A stretch of 64,000 nt of DNA from Metabacillus litoralis (GTDB lineage: Bacteria; Bacillota; Bacilli; Bacillales; Bacillaceae): assembly GCF_007994985.1 (NCBI RefSeq), contig NZ_VOQF01000008.1, forward strand, positions 226,340 to 290,339, read 5' to 3'. Position 1 is the first letter of the stretch; every line of letters starts with the position of its first letter. This document shows positions 8,938 through 17,826 of the stretch, in pieces. Under the pieces are notes generated by a model that worked only from the letters and a program-made list of their open reading frames with translations, made no database searches and was not told the DNA's origin. The position numbers were made by a program, and so were the translations under genes.

Positions 8938-10833
8938 TTATCTATTTAACAAACTTCCCACATATCTTAGTAATTCATTAGCAGATGATGAATTATAGCC
9001 ATGCTCATCGATTAAGCGTGCAACAACTTCGTTCACCTTCTTAAGCTGTTGCTCGTCTGGAGTTTTTGATGATGTTGTGATTTTGACAACATCCTTCAGA
9101 TCCGCAAATAGCTTTTTCTGGATAGCTTCACGAAGACGTTCGTGTGAATTATAATCAAATCGCTTCCCTTTACGTGCATATGCAGAAATACGAATTAAGA
9201 TTTCTTCACGGAACGCTTTCTTCGCATTCTCTGAAATTCCAATTTGCTCTTCGATTGAGCGCATTAATTTTTCATCTGGATTCATTTCTTCACCTGTTAA
9301 TGGATCACGAAGCTTGTTTTTATTACAATATGCTTCAACATTATCAAGGTAATTATCCATAAGTGTTTTAGCAGATTCCTCATAAGAGTATACAAATGCT
9401 TTTTGCACTTCTTTCTTTGCCATATCATCATAAAGCTTACGTGCCACAGATATGAAATTTAAGTATTTTTCACGATCTTCATTTGAGATCGAAGCATGTT
9501 GATCCAATCCTTCTTTTAACGCACGTAATACATCTAGTGCATTGATTGAAGGAACTTCCTTACGGATAATTGTTGAAGAAATCCGGTTAATCACATAACG
9601 TGGATCAATTCCTGCCATACCTTCATCATTATATTCTTTTTGTAATTCATTTACATCTACAGAGTTGAAGCCTTCAACATTTTCACCATCATATAATCTC
9701 ATTTTCTTCACAAGATCAATGTCACCGCGTTTTGGTTCTTTAAGGCGAGTTAAGATTGTGAACATTGCTGCCACCTTTAATGTATGTGGAGCAATATGAA
9801 CATCAGAAACATCGCTTTCACCAATCATTTTTTCATAAATTCGTTCTTCTTCAGTTACTTTCAAGTTATAAGGAACAGGCATTACGATTATTCGAGAATG
9901 GAGGGCTTCATTTTTTTTGTTGGAGATAAATGAACGATATTCGGTTTCATTTGTATGTGCGACAATCAGTTCATCTGCAGAAATAAGTGCGAAACGACCG
10001 GCTTTAAAATTACCTTCTTGTGTTAATGAAAGCAAATGCCATAAAAATTTCTCATCACATTTTAACATTTCTTGGAACTCCATCATTCCACGATTGGCTT
10101 TATTCAATTCACCATCAAAACGATATGCTCTGGGATCTGATTCTGATCCATATTCTGCAATCGTTGAAAAGTCAATGCTTCCAGTTAGATCCGCAATATC
10201 TTGTGATTTTGGATCAGATGGACTAAATGTTCCGATACCAGCACGTTTATCTTCTGATAAGAAAATTCGTTCTACTCGAACATCCTCTATACGTCCACCA
10301 TATTCCTGCTCCAACCTCATTACATTTAATGGAGATAGATTCCCTTCAATACGAATGCCATATTCATCATAAAAATCTTCTCGTAAATGATGTGGAATTA
10401 AATGTAATGGATCTTCATGCATTGGACAGCCTTTAATCGCGTAAACTGCACCTCGATCTGTTAATGAATAAGCCTCAAGTCCTCTTTTTAACATTGTCAC
10501 AAGTGTAGACTTACCACCACTTACTGGACCCATCAGTAACAGAATTCGTTTTCTTACATCTAAACGTTTGGCAGCTGGATGGAAATACTCCTCCACTAAT
10601 CTTTCTAATGCATCTTCTAATCCATATAGCTGATGATCAAAAAACTTATAACGTCTTTTGCCATCAATCTCTTCAATCCCTGCATCTTTAATCATATTGT
10701 AAACCCGCGAATGGGCTGATTGGGCAACCCAAGGTTTTTCCTTAACAATATCCAAATACTCTACGAAGGTACCTTCCCACTTTAAACGTTGCTCATCTTC
10801 CCTGTACTTTTCAATCTTTTTTAAGATATCCAT
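8938..10833 (-). CDS. prkA: Serine protein kinase PrkA
   Basis: AAA+ type protein of 631 residues, the length of B. subtilis PrkA and nearly collinear with it. The Walker A motif GPVSGGKSTLV is near residue 105, in the N-terminal PrkA AAA domain. The C-terminal third contains the PrkA kinase-like region (YAPK-related). B. subtilis PrkA acts in sporulation, promoting sigma-K-dependent events, and has been reported as a kinase or a protease. ATG 10833 is chosen because GGAGGTCC lies 4 bp upstream and the family begins MDILKKI; an open extension upstream to 10980 is not part of the protein. It is convergent with yhbH. Confidence 0.97.
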   Translation of the reverse strand: MDILKKIEKYREDEQRLKWEGTFVEYLDIVKEKPWVAQSAHSRVYNMIKDAGIEEIDGKRRYKFFDHQLYGLEDALERLVEEYFHPAAKRLDVRKRILLLMGPVSGGKSTLVTMLKRGLEAYSLTDRGAVYAIKGCPMHEDPLHLIPHHLREDFYDEYGIRIEGNLSPLNVMRLEQEYGGRIEDVRVERIFLSEDKRAGIGTFSPSDPKSQDIADLTGSIDFSTIAEYGSESDPRAYRFDGELNKANRGMMEFQEMLKCDEKFLWHLLSLTQEGNFKAGRFALISADELIVAHTNETEYRSFISNKKNEALHSRIIVMPVPYNLKVTEEERIYEKMIGESDVSDVHIAPHTLKVAAMFTILTRLKEPKRGDIDLVKKMRLYDGENVEGFNSVDVNELQKEYNDEGMAGIDPRYVINRISSTIIRKEVPSINALDVLRALKEGLDQHASISNEDREKYLNFISVARKLYDDMAKKEVQKAFVYSYEESAKTLMDNYLDNVEAYCNKNKLRDPLTGEEMNPDEKLMRSIEEQIGISENAKKAFREEILIRISAYARKGKRFDYNSHERLREAIQKKLFADLKDVVKITTSSKTPDEQQLKKVNEVVARLIDEHGYNSSSANELLRYVGSLLNR

Positions 10834-10975
10834 AAGGACCTCCTTCATCATTGGTCGAACTATAAACTGCACTTGCAGATTAATACACTTTATGCGAGGA
10901 TGTCCTTTAACATTCGTTTTACATGACAAAAAGCAGATAAACAACAAAAATTTTCTTTGGAAAATATGTTGCACA

Positions 10976-11004
10976 TTCACATCACATATGGTTTAAGGTA
11001 TAAT
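10976..11004 (+). promoter_or_regulatory. Sigma-A promoter for the 30-residue membrane peptide
   Basis: TTCACA, a 17-bp spacer, and TATAAT. Transcription would start near 11011 and give a leader of about 100 nt with two short hairpins, 11038-11053 (GTGAGA/TCTCAC) and 11063-11076 (AAGGA/TCCTT). Confidence 0.65.
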
Positions 11005-11113
11005 AAAACTAGTTATTAAAGGGATGCTATACATACAGTGAGACTTTTCTCACAACTGGTTAAAGGATAGCTCCTTATGTACTTGAATAGATTTATTTTA
11101 AGGAGGTACAGCA

Positions 11114-11206
11114 ATGAACTTTTTATTAATTTTAGGTGTGAGTTTAGCGTTCATAACTGCAATCTTCACTGCAGGTTATGATAGTAAGCCAGGTGTAAAA
11201 AAATAA
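11114..11206 (+). CDS. 30-residue single-pass membrane peptide
   Basis: A complete small gene: AAGGAGGT ribosome site 7 bp before ATG, a sigma-A promoter 110 bp upstream and a strong terminator directly after. The peptide is a single hydrophobic helix (MNFLLILGVSLAFITAIFTA) followed by a short polar tail GYDSKPGVKK, so it should sit in the membrane with a basic C-terminal end. No known family is recognised. It stands between the divergent prkA and the convergent trmL. The promoter, ribosome site and terminator around one short frame make this a well-supported small protein. Confidence 0.8.
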   Translation: MNFLLILGVSLAFITAIFTAGYDSKPGVKK

Positions 11207-11220
11207 TAAGTCAAAAGAAT

Positions 11221-11260
11221 AAAAGAGGGTCAAACATCACAATGTTTGACCCTCTTTTTT
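11221..11260 (+). terminator. Strong terminator after the small peptide gene
   Basis: AGAGGGTCAAACAT pairs with ATGTTTGACCCTCT over a 4-nt loop, followed by six T residues. The A-run on the other side could let it work in both directions, also serving trmL. Confidence 0.9.
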
Positions 11261-11360
11261 GGGAACTCTTTTCTAGTTAGTAAAACGATGTCTTCATCAC
11301 AAAAGTTTATCATTTTTATAAAGGTTTTTAAAAAGCAAAAGATTACTATAGTAGCCCTTT

Positions 11361-11834
11361 TTATGATAACCCAGGATAATTCTGTTGTCTTAATGCTTCA
11401 TATATCAATATTGCAGCTGTGTTTGATAAATTTAATGAGCGAACATGCTCAGTCATTGGTAAACGTAAGCACTTATCCATATTTGCTGAAATAAGATCCT
11501 TCGGAAGTCCAGTTGTTTCTCGACCAAATACGAAAAAATAGTCTTTCTCCACATCACTATAATCAAATGTAGTATGTGGTTGTTGACCAAATTTCGTTAG
11601 GTAGAAAAACTCTCCTGATGAATATGTTTCAAATAATTCCTCTAAAGAATCATGATAAATAACATTAACATGCTCCCAATAGTCCAAGCCTGCTCTTTTT
11701 AACATCTTATCATCCGTAGAAAATCCTAATGGACGTATTAAGTGAAGAGTTGTATTTGTTGCTGCACAAGAACGTGCAATATTCCCAGTATTTGCAGGGA
11801 TTTCTGGTTGATATAATACTACGTGTAAAGCCAT
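11361..11834 (-). CDS. trmL: tRNA (cytidine/uridine-34 2'-O)-methyltransferase TrmL (CspR)
   Basis: SPOUT-class methyltransferase of 157 residues that 2'-O-methylates the wobble base of tRNA-Leu isoacceptors. It matches B. subtilis CspR along its length: LYQPEIPANTGNIARSCAAT at the start, FVFGRETTGLP in the middle and the knot segment MTEHVRSLNLSNTAAILIYE at the end. ATG 11834 is preferred because GAGGTG lies 6 bp upstream; the open GTG at 11843 overlaps that ribosome site. It is followed on the genome by yhbB and queG, also tRNA-related or conserved neighbours. Confidence 0.95.
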   Translation of the reverse strand: MALHVVLYQPEIPANTGNIARSCAATNTTLHLIRPLGFSTDDKMLKRAGLDYWEHVNVIYHDSLEELFETYSSGEFFYLTKFGQQPHTTFDYSDVEKDYFFVFGRETTGLPKDLISANMDKCLRLPMTEHVRSLNLSNTAAILIYEALRQQNYPGLS

Positions 11835-11858
11835 AATAGTCACCTCATCTATTTCTAT

Positions 11859-11884
11859 AAAAAACGGAGCAATAATGCCCGTTC
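11859..11884 (-). terminator. Terminator after yhbB
   Basis: On the minus strand AACGG(GC) and (GC)CCGTT pair with six T residues after the stem, between yhbB and trmL. Confidence 0.7.
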
Positions 11885-11933
11885 ACTTAATTTGGGTTAT
11901 TCACCCACTTTTCTACAAAACATTATACCATTG

Positions 11934-12842
11934 TTATTTTGAACTCGTATCATCTAAAATTCGAAAAAATGCATACTTAATGTTCGGAGTGTATGCTGAT
12001 GAATCTTCATACGCCCAATATCTCATTCGACTATTATAAGTTTGTGCATTTACCAAGGGCATATTCTCAGGATCCTTTGCCACAACAAAAGTTGTATGAT
12101 CAAACCGGCCATCACCTTGGAAATCATAGCAAATAACATCACCAGGCTTTAATTGCTCTGCGTCTGTAACCCTCTCAGCGTGTAATCCAATTTTAGAGTT
12201 TTTAAGAAAGCTTGTCATCGCATTTGCGACTGACCAGCTAAAGCTCCAATTATTATTTTGCATCCACCAACCATTTGAGCGATTTGGATAGCCACGCATT
12301 TTGGCATTTCCAGCATGTAAGCATTGAGAAACAAAATTTGTACAATTCACATCAAAATTTTTATATTTAGGATTTTCATCATTCCACCATCTCTCAGCAT
12401 ATTGTACAGCTGCAAGTCGGTCATAGCTAAACTCCTCTTTTTCTCTTAGGTCATGATCACTCACTTCTACTAAAGACTGATTTCCCTCGCTTCCATTAAA
12501 GATTTCAATTAATTGATCATCAATAAGCTCATCATGGTAAAATGTCGCTTTTCGATGATCTATTCTTTCTTCTATATAAAAGAAATCCTTTTGCTTGTTC
12601 AACCATTTATAATGGCAAAAATATAAGGCCTCCTGTAGATTATTTGCTGTTATCTCAACACTTGAGATCTTCACCTCTGCACTACCTTTGACTATTTCAG
12701 CATTACGCTTTTCATTTGAAAGATATCTACGTTCCAGTGCATGTAATTCTTGATTATTGCGGGTATTTTTAATTAGCTTCTTATTTACAAGCATTTCTAA
12801 TTTTGCTTGATTCAATTCTGACAGAATTTGCTTCAAAATCAA
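11934..12842 (-). CDS. yhbB: YhbB-like putative amidase-domain protein
   Basis: Protein of about 300 residues with a C-terminal Amidase_6 domain. The signature is AVQYAERWW near residue 148, then NCTNFVSQCLHAGN with the catalytic-type Cys, and later DHTTFVVAKD with the His. These resemble NlpC/CHAP-like cysteine amidases acting on peptidoglycan, but there is no signal peptide and the substrate is unknown. The first ~130 residues are not assigned. Start is TTG 12842 as given, or TTG 12836, which is better spaced from GGTGGTG. The position between queG and trmL matches B. subtilis yhbB. Confidence 0.85.
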   Translation of the reverse strand: MILKQILSELNQAKLEMLVNKKLIKNTRNNQELHALERRYLSNEKRNAEIVKGSAEVKISSVEITANNLQEALYFCHYKWLNKQKDFFYIEERIDHRKATFYHDELIDDQLIEIFNGSEGNQSLVEVSDHDLREKEEFSYDRLAAVQYAERWWNDENPKYKNFDVNCTNFVSQCLHAGNAKMRGYPNRSNGWWMQNNNWSFSWSVANAMTSFLKNSKIGLHAERVTDAEQLKPGDVICYDFQGDGRFDHTTFVVAKDPENMPLVNAQTYNSRMRYWAYEDSSAYTPNIKYAFFRILDDTSSK

Positions 12843-12951
12843 TCACCACCATCATCATGTATTACTACAAGATATATGACTTTTAATGAGAATTAGTCTT
12901 GCGAAACGCAGATTGTTCTAAGAAGTAGAAGAACTCAGAGTTTTAGAGCAA

Positions 12952-12989
12952 TAAAAAAGGCAGCACTCTATTTATAATAGAAGCTACCG
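12952..12989 (-). terminator. queG terminator
   Basis: On the minus strand GGTAGC-TTCTATT and AATAGA-GTGCTGCC pair, followed by six T residues; it starts right after the queG stop. Confidence 0.75.
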
Positions 12990-14129
12990 TCAACTTGTTT
13001 CATGAAGTAATGCTAAACCTTTTTGTATTTCCTCTTTTACCTGTTCATCCTTCTCCTTTTCAAACGCCTTTAGAAGCTCAACTTCAGCAGAAGCATCTCC
13101 AATTTTCCCGAGAGCCCATGCAGCTGTACCACGAATGACAGGTCTTGGATCTTGATGAACTAACATTATTAAGTCTTGCGTAGCAGTTTTATCTTTAAAA
13201 TGTGCTAGAGCTAATATAGCATTTCTTTGAAGTGGTTTTTTTCCTCGCCACGAACCAGAAATATGTCCATATTTCTCTTTGAATTCACGGTTACTAATCG
13301 TTAAAAGAGGCTTCAATTTTGGCTTTGCTATTTCAGGATCAGGCTCCATTTCTTCATGAAAATGAAAATCCTTTCCTTTGTTAATTGGACAAACAGTTTG
13401 ACAAGTATCACAGCCATAAATTCTGTTACCAATTTTCGTTCGATATTCATCAGCTAAAAAGCCCTTCGTTTGAGTTAAAAAGGCGATACATTTTGATGAA
13501 TCAAGCTGACCTGGTTGAACTAGAGCACCCGTCGGACAAACGTCGATACATTTACGGCAGCTTCCACATTGATCTTCCATAGGTTGATCTGGTGGGAAAG
13601 GGAAATTTGTAATCATTTCTCCTAAGTAAACATAAGAACCAAACTCAGGGGTTATAATCGAACAGTTTTTTCCACTCCAACCAATACCAGCTCGTTCTGC
13701 AACTGCACGATCTGATAATTCTCCTGTATCCACCATTGATTTTAGTTGAATATCAGGTATTCTCTTTTTTAAAAACTCCTCTAGCTTCTTTAGCCGATCT
13801 CGTAAAACGGTATGATAATCTTGTCCCCAAGAAGCTCGACAAAAAATTCCACGTCGATCTTCTTTAGTGCTTTTAGGAGCATCTTTAAGCTTTGAAGGGT
13901 ATGCAAGAGCTATTGAAATAATCGAACTTGCTTTTGGCAAAAGCTTCACAGGTGTAACTCTTTTTTCGATATCAGGTTCTTCAAATCCTGATTGATAGCC
14001 AAGCTCTTGTTGTGTTATTAACCGCTGCTTTAGCTCTTCAAACAAACCTGCACTTGTAAAACCTATTTTATCTATACCAATTTCTTTACTATATTCAATT
14101 ACTTCTTGTTTAAATTGTTCAATGTTCAT
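12990..14129 (-). CDS. queG: Epoxyqueuosine reductase QueG
   Basis: Cobalamin- and 4Fe-4S-dependent enzyme of 379 residues that makes the last step of queuosine synthesis, reducing epoxyqueuosine in the tRNA wobble position. Seen: the ferredoxin cluster CGSCRKCIDVCPTGAL near residue 188 and a second Cys set, YGCDTCQTVCPINKG, near 240. The active-site region VDTGELSDRAVAERAGIGW is near residue 132. HEAT-like repeats close the protein (HQDPRPVIRGTAAWALGKIG), as in the Bacillus version YhbA. GGGAGGA precedes ATG. Confidence 0.96.
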   Translation of the reverse strand: MNIEQFKQEVIEYSKEIGIDKIGFTSAGLFEELKQRLITQQELGYQSGFEEPDIEKRVTPVKLLPKASSIISIALAYPSKLKDAPKSTKEDRRGIFCRASWGQDYHTVLRDRLKKLEEFLKKRIPDIQLKSMVDTGELSDRAVAERAGIGWSGKNCSIITPEFGSYVYLGEMITNFPFPPDQPMEDQCGSCRKCIDVCPTGALVQPGQLDSSKCIAFLTQTKGFLADEYRTKIGNRIYGCDTCQTVCPINKGKDFHFHEEMEPDPEIAKPKLKPLLTISNREFKEKYGHISGSWRGKKPLQRNAILALAHFKDKTATQDLIMLVHQDPRPVIRGTAAWALGKIGDASAEVELLKAFEKEKDEQVKEEIQKGLALLHETS

Positions 14130-14352
14130 ACTAGTTCCTCCCTTCTCTTTAAATTGAAGTTTTACTATTAATAATTTGAAGAAACCGCACTGTATTAAGC
14201 TTGGTCACACTTTTCTCGACATGAACAACGTTACCTCTAAACAAAAATATCACATTAGAACATTCTTTTTAGAAGCTAGACGAAGCTCAGGTGACGAAAT
14301 ATCACTTCTACTATGGTAAAATAACACCACTATAGTTGTGGAGGTTTAAATA

Positions 14353-15021
14353 ATGGAAATTGCAATCGATCATATATTAAAGGAATTAAGTCCAGACTTT
14401 AAGGTTGGTGTTGTCCATTATAAAGATATTCAAGTATCAGATTCACCACAAATGCTTAAAGGAAGACTTCATTTGTTTCAGGAATCCCTTTATTTTGATT
14501 ATGTTGATAAAAAAGTCACTGAAATCCCAGCAATAGCTGAATGGAGAAAATTATTTAAATTAGTAGGAGCTGATCCAAGTCGTTATCGACCATCTAATGA
14601 AGCTTTATATCGTCGAGTACAAAAACAGCAATTTCTTAGTAATGTGAATTCAGCAGTTGATCTGAATAATTTTCTTTCTCTTCAATATCAGCTTCCTCTT
14701 GGAATTTATGATTACGATAAACTGTCAGGTGATACGGTTACAATTAAAATTGGGACAAGCAGCGATTCATATACCGCCATTAATGAACGTGATATAACAT
14801 TATCAAATAAAATACTTACTCAAGACGATATTGGAGCATTTGGCAGTCCATATCTCGATTCTAAACGAACCGCTGTAACATCCAGCACTGTCAATGCAAT
14901 TCATTTTATTTATTTTCAGCCTTCATTTCACAGTGAAGAAGCTAATCAATTATTACAAAGTTTATCAAAAATGTTCACTCAAATCCATGGAGGAGTTAGC
15001 AATTATAGCGTTATCACTTAA
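14353..15021 (+). CDS. B3/B4 tRNA-binding domain protein
   Basis: Stand-alone B3/B4 domain protein of 222 residues, related to the editing-type domain of phenylalanyl-tRNA synthetase beta chain. Typical segments are WRKLFKLVGADPSRYRPSNE (about residues 76-95), NSAVDLNNFLSLQYQLPLGI and LTQDDIGAFGSPYLDSKRT. The family is thought to bind or edit mischarged tRNA or free amino acids, but the role of the free-standing form is not settled. GTGGAGG precedes ATG by 8 bp. It is a single-gene unit. Confidence 0.88.
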   Translation: MEIAIDHILKELSPDFKVGVVHYKDIQVSDSPQMLKGRLHLFQESLYFDYVDKKVTEIPAIAEWRKLFKLVGADPSRYRPSNEALYRRVQKQQFLSNVNSAVDLNNFLSLQYQLPLGIYDYDKLSGDTVTIKIGTSSDSYTAINERDITLSNKILTQDDIGAFGSPYLDSKRTAVTSSTVNAIHFIYFQPSFHSEEANQLLQSLSKMFTQIHGGVSNYSVIT

Positions 15022-15182
15022 TTGTGAAGGGCTTATTCTATGATTGTCGATTTTCCCCCATACAGGAATTTGTTATGCCCAAGCTTTACCTAGAAAACTT
15101 CTGGTACATGAACCAGTGGAATAACCCATTTACAATTAGTGGTCACTATTCTATTTTGAAAATATATGGTTTGAAAAATTAA

Positions 15183-15226
15183 AAAACGCAATGCCTCGTT
15201 TATCTAAGAAACGAAACACTGCGTTG
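15183..15226 (-). terminator. Terminator for tRNA-Gly
   Basis: On the minus strand AACGCAGTG/TCG and CGA/CATTGCGTT pair and TTTTTT follows, 13 bp past the tRNA 3' end. Confidence 0.8.
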
Positions 15227-15238
15227 TAACCATATGTA

Positions 15239-15312
15239 TGGAGCGGGTGAAGGGAATCGAACCCTCATCATCAGCTTGGAAGGCTGAGGTTTTACCACTA
15301 AACTACACCCGC
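15239..15312 (-). tRNA. tRNA-Gly (anticodon TCC)
   Basis: Acceptor GCGGGTG pairs with CACCCGC; anticodon loop CTTCCAA gives TCC; T-loop GGTTCGATTCC; CCA is encoded. It stands alone, away from the large cluster. Confidence 0.96.
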
Positions 15313-15596
15313 TTAGGATATGTAATTGATTATAACAAGGCTTTTGAAAAGAAGCAAGATAAAAAAAGAATTTTGTCGTTTTTTGTCGATAAACCTAAAA
15401 AAAATCACTCCCTTAGTATATTACTCTTCTAAAGGATAATCAATAGCTTTCTTCATATTTATTATAATTTAGTAATTTGCATTCCTAGTTCTCATCTATT
15501 TACAAAACTTTAACATAAGATGATTCTTGTCATTTCATCTAACTATGGACATTAGCCCATTCTGCAAAACCTCATTCCCATTTTAATAGGTAAATA

Positions 15597-15605
15597 CATA
15601 TAGTA
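15597..15605 (+). promoter_or_regulatory. Possible sigma-K -10 element
   Basis: CATATAGTA fits the sigma-K -10 consensus CATANNNTA, 38 bp before the Gly/Tyr-rich gene. The -35 AC pair is not well placed, so this is tentative. Confidence 0.35.
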
Positions 15606-15642
15606 CAGTGAAACATTAACATTTGGGAAGGATGAATGACTA

Positions 15643-16002
15643 ATGACATATAGAACAGAAAGAGCACCCTTTGGATATGGCGGCGGATTTGGAGGATACC
15701 CAGGCGGTCCTGGGGTAAGTCCTTTTGGTGGATATAATTATGGTGCTGGCTATGGTGGCTACCCTGGAGCTGGTTACGGTGGTGGATACGGTTATCCCGG
15801 AACAGGCTTTGGTGGTGGATACGGTTATCCTGGAGCTGGATACGGAACTGGTTATGGTGCAGGATACGGTACCCCTGGATTTGGTGGCTATGGTGGTGGC
15901 GTAGGACCACTAACAACTGGATTATTAGGCCTAGGTGCAGGATTACTCGGTGGAGCAGCTTTAGATGATGGTCCATTTAATCGTGGCTACTATTATAGAT
16001 AA
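15643..16002 (+). CDS. Gly/Tyr-rich repeat protein, spore-coat-like
   Basis: Protein of 119 residues dominated by Gly, Tyr and Pro. It starts MTYRTERAPFGYGGGFGG and then runs through irregular repeats of the type GYGYPGTGFGGG between about residues 30 and 88. A hydrophobic Gly/Leu-rich stretch (LLGLGAGLLGGAALDD) and the tail FNRGYYYR close it. Such composition is common in Bacillus spore coat or crust proteins; the family is not recognised and the coat role is inferred from composition and the possible sigma-K element. GGGAAGGATG precedes ATG and a strong terminator follows. Confidence 0.8.
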   Translation: MTYRTERAPFGYGGGFGGYPGGPGVSPFGGYNYGAGYGGYPGAGYGGGYGYPGTGFGGGYGYPGAGYGTGYGAGYGTPGFGGYGGGVGPLTTGLLGLGAGLLGGAALDDGPFNRGYYYR

Positions 16003-16011
16003 TAATTAATC

Positions 16012-16044
16012 AGCAAAAGGGGCTACTTTCTGGCCCCTTTTCTA
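16012..16044 (+). terminator. Terminator of the Gly/Tyr-rich gene
   Basis: AAAAGGGGC(TA) and (TA)GGCCCCTTTT-type arms pair across an 8-nt loop and end in TTTTCT. Confidence 0.8.
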
Positions 16045-16136
16045 CTATAATATATTCGTTTAAATACCATAATAAATATGAAAATGGTTCCAAGACTTTC
16101 CCCTTTTACGATATCCTCTCTTTAATAAAGCACCTT

Positions 16137-16415
16137 CTAAAAAAAGCGAAGAATACCTACAACAACCGCTGCTACACTAATCCCTGTTCCAACAATCCAC
16201 TTCGTTAGCTGTAGCTGACTTTCATATATTTTTTTGTCCATTTCTTTTTTTGTCACATATTCTTTTTCTGTTAGTATCTTATCAACAAGTGCCCTCACAT
16301 CATTTTCATCTAAGGTATTTGAATGATGATCTTCGAAGTTCTCAAGCTGATATTCTAACTCTTTTACTGTAAGCTCTAATTCTTTGAGGCCAACTTCGAA
16401 TTCTTTTTCCTTCAT
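16137..16415 (-). CDS. Small coiled-coil protein with C-terminal membrane anchor
   Basis: Unrecognised protein of 92 residues. Residues 1-70 are charged with heptad-like spacing (LKELELTVKELEYQLENFED; VTKKEMDKKIYES), suggesting a coiled coil. One membrane helix ends the chain (WIVGTGISVAAVVVGILRFF). It resembles tail-anchored proteins with the soluble part inside the cell. ATG 16415 is chosen over the open extension to 16457 because GGAGGCGG lies 5 bp upstream. No partner is obvious; it is divergent from the histidine kinase at 16595. Confidence 0.65.
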   Translation of the reverse strand: MKEKEFEVGLKELELTVKELEYQLENFEDHHSNTLDENDVRALVDKILTEKEYVTKKEMDKKIYESQLQLTKWIVGTGISVAAVVVGILRFF

Positions 16416-16594
16416 AATTCCGCCTCCTTTTAATACCCCTTCTTCTATCATATTCACGAGTGAGTATTTGTGATAAAACTTGTATCATAACTATTCAAAA
16501 AAGTAATTATCTAACCTAGTAAATGTAAAATTGTGTAGCGTATAATATTAATTAGAAAAGAGCAATCATTACTGTTAACATAAGGAGTCTTTAA

Positions 16595-17806
16595 ATGACT
16601 AGTAACGTTTCAGACGATAATGAACTTGAACAACTAAAAAAAGAGAACGATTTGCTTCGCAGAACACTTGGGCAGATTAAAGGCACTTTTACATATCACG
16701 ATCAACAGCTTGGTTTAACTGTGAAGAAAGATGAGAAACAAAACATCGAAATAACAAAGATGGACAACCATCTTCTAAGCGACTATGGTGGCCTAAAAGA
16801 GAGCGAAGGTTTTTTGCCGGCTATTCTTGATTTTGTTCCACATCATATTGTCTTTGTCGATGCTAAAGGAATCATAACTTTTTGTAATCAGCAAGCTGCA
16901 AAGGATTTGAATGTTGAAAGAGATCAAATAATCGGAAAGCATATACGAGAGTTACTCCAAATCCCTGATGAACAAATTGCTGTACTTGAATCAATCAAAT
17001 CAGGAACAGAATTAAAAAACAAAGAAGTGTTAGATATGAATTATGGAATAATAAACACAAGGATACTATGGAATCCTGATGGCTCTATAAAGAGAGTGAT
17101 TGGCACATTTTATTTTTTAAATGTGATTAAAGAAGCTGAAAAACAAGCTTTAGCAGGAAGAATTGCTGCTGGAATTGCTCATGAAATTAGAAATCCCTTA
17201 ACAACTGTAAGAGGTTACTTACAGTTTCTAAGTGAAAGTGATGATAACGAGCATACTAAATTATTTTCAAATTTACTTATCCCTGAACTGGATCGTGCCA
17301 ATAAGATAATTAGTGATTTTTTAAGTATTGCAAAACCAGCCCACACTAAAACGAAAGAGCTAAATATCTATGAATTTTTGACAGAGTATCTTGGGAAGTT
17401 CCTTAAAAGTGAAGCATTATTATATAATGCCAAGTTACACTATGAGCTGCATCCTTTAACAAGGAAGCTCTCAATAAAAGGTCATCAAGATGAATTGCTT
17501 CAAGTATTTATGAATTTACTACGTAATTCAATGCAAGCAAAGAATCATGCACCTTTAGAAATTACAATTAAAACTACTGTTAGAGCTCAACATATTCAAA
17601 TACAATTCATTGATAATGGAATTGGAATTCACACGTCAATTTTATCTCATGTATTTGACCCTTTCTTCTCAACAAAGGAAGAAGGAACAGGATTAGGATT
17701 ATCAGTATCCAGAAAAATTATTGAAAATCACGGGGGAACAATGACTGTAGAAAGCGATGTTAATGGAACACAGTTTTCAATTAGTCTACCTATTTATAAT
17801 GATTGA
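16595..17806 (+). CDS. PAS-domain sensor histidine kinase, sporulation-kinase-like
   Basis: Soluble kinase of 403 residues without membrane segments. An N-terminal coiled coil (NELEQLKKENDLLRRTLGQI) leads to one PAS domain (about 75-185; FVDAKGIITFCNQQAAKDL). The HisKA domain has the phospho-His motif AHEIRNPLTTVRGYLQFL near residue 198. The HATPase domain carries N-, G1- and G2-type boxes (LLRNSMQA; DNGIGIH; GTGLGLSVSRKIIENHGG). The layout resembles the Spo0A phosphorelay kinases (KinA/KinE group) of Bacillus, which lack a paired regulator gene, as here. The kinase call is firm; the phosphorelay role is inferred. Confidence 0.9.
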   Translation: MTSNVSDDNELEQLKKENDLLRRTLGQIKGTFTYHDQQLGLTVKKDEKQNIEITKMDNHLLSDYGGLKESEGFLPAILDFVPHHIVFVDAKGIITFCNQQAAKDLNVERDQIIGKHIRELLQIPDEQIAVLESIKSGTELKNKEVLDMNYGIINTRILWNPDGSIKRVIGTFYFLNVIKEAEKQALAGRIAAGIAHEIRNPLTTVRGYLQFLSESDDNEHTKLFSNLLIPELDRANKIISDFLSIAKPAHTKTKELNIYEFLTEYLGKFLKSEALLYNAKLHYELHPLTRKLSIKGHQDELLQVFMNLLRNSMQAKNHAPLEITIKTTVRAQHIQIQFIDNGIGIHTSILSHVFDPFFSTKEEGTGLGLSVSRKIIENHGGTMTVESDVNGTQFSISLPIYND

Positions 17807-17826
17807 TTACATAAAAATATAAATGC

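Noticed and set aside
9917..10436. Plus-strand frames opposite prkA
   Set aside because: Fully inside the conserved prkA gene, no ribosome site.
15238..15432. Frame starting inside tRNA-Gly (MERVKGIEPSSSAW)
   Set aside because: Antisense of the tRNA with a random extension; no ribosome site.
15572..15976. 134-codon minus-strand frame opposite the Gly/Tyr-rich gene
   Set aside because: His/Gln/Leu-rich mirror of the Gly/Tyr repeats; a shadow of the real gene.
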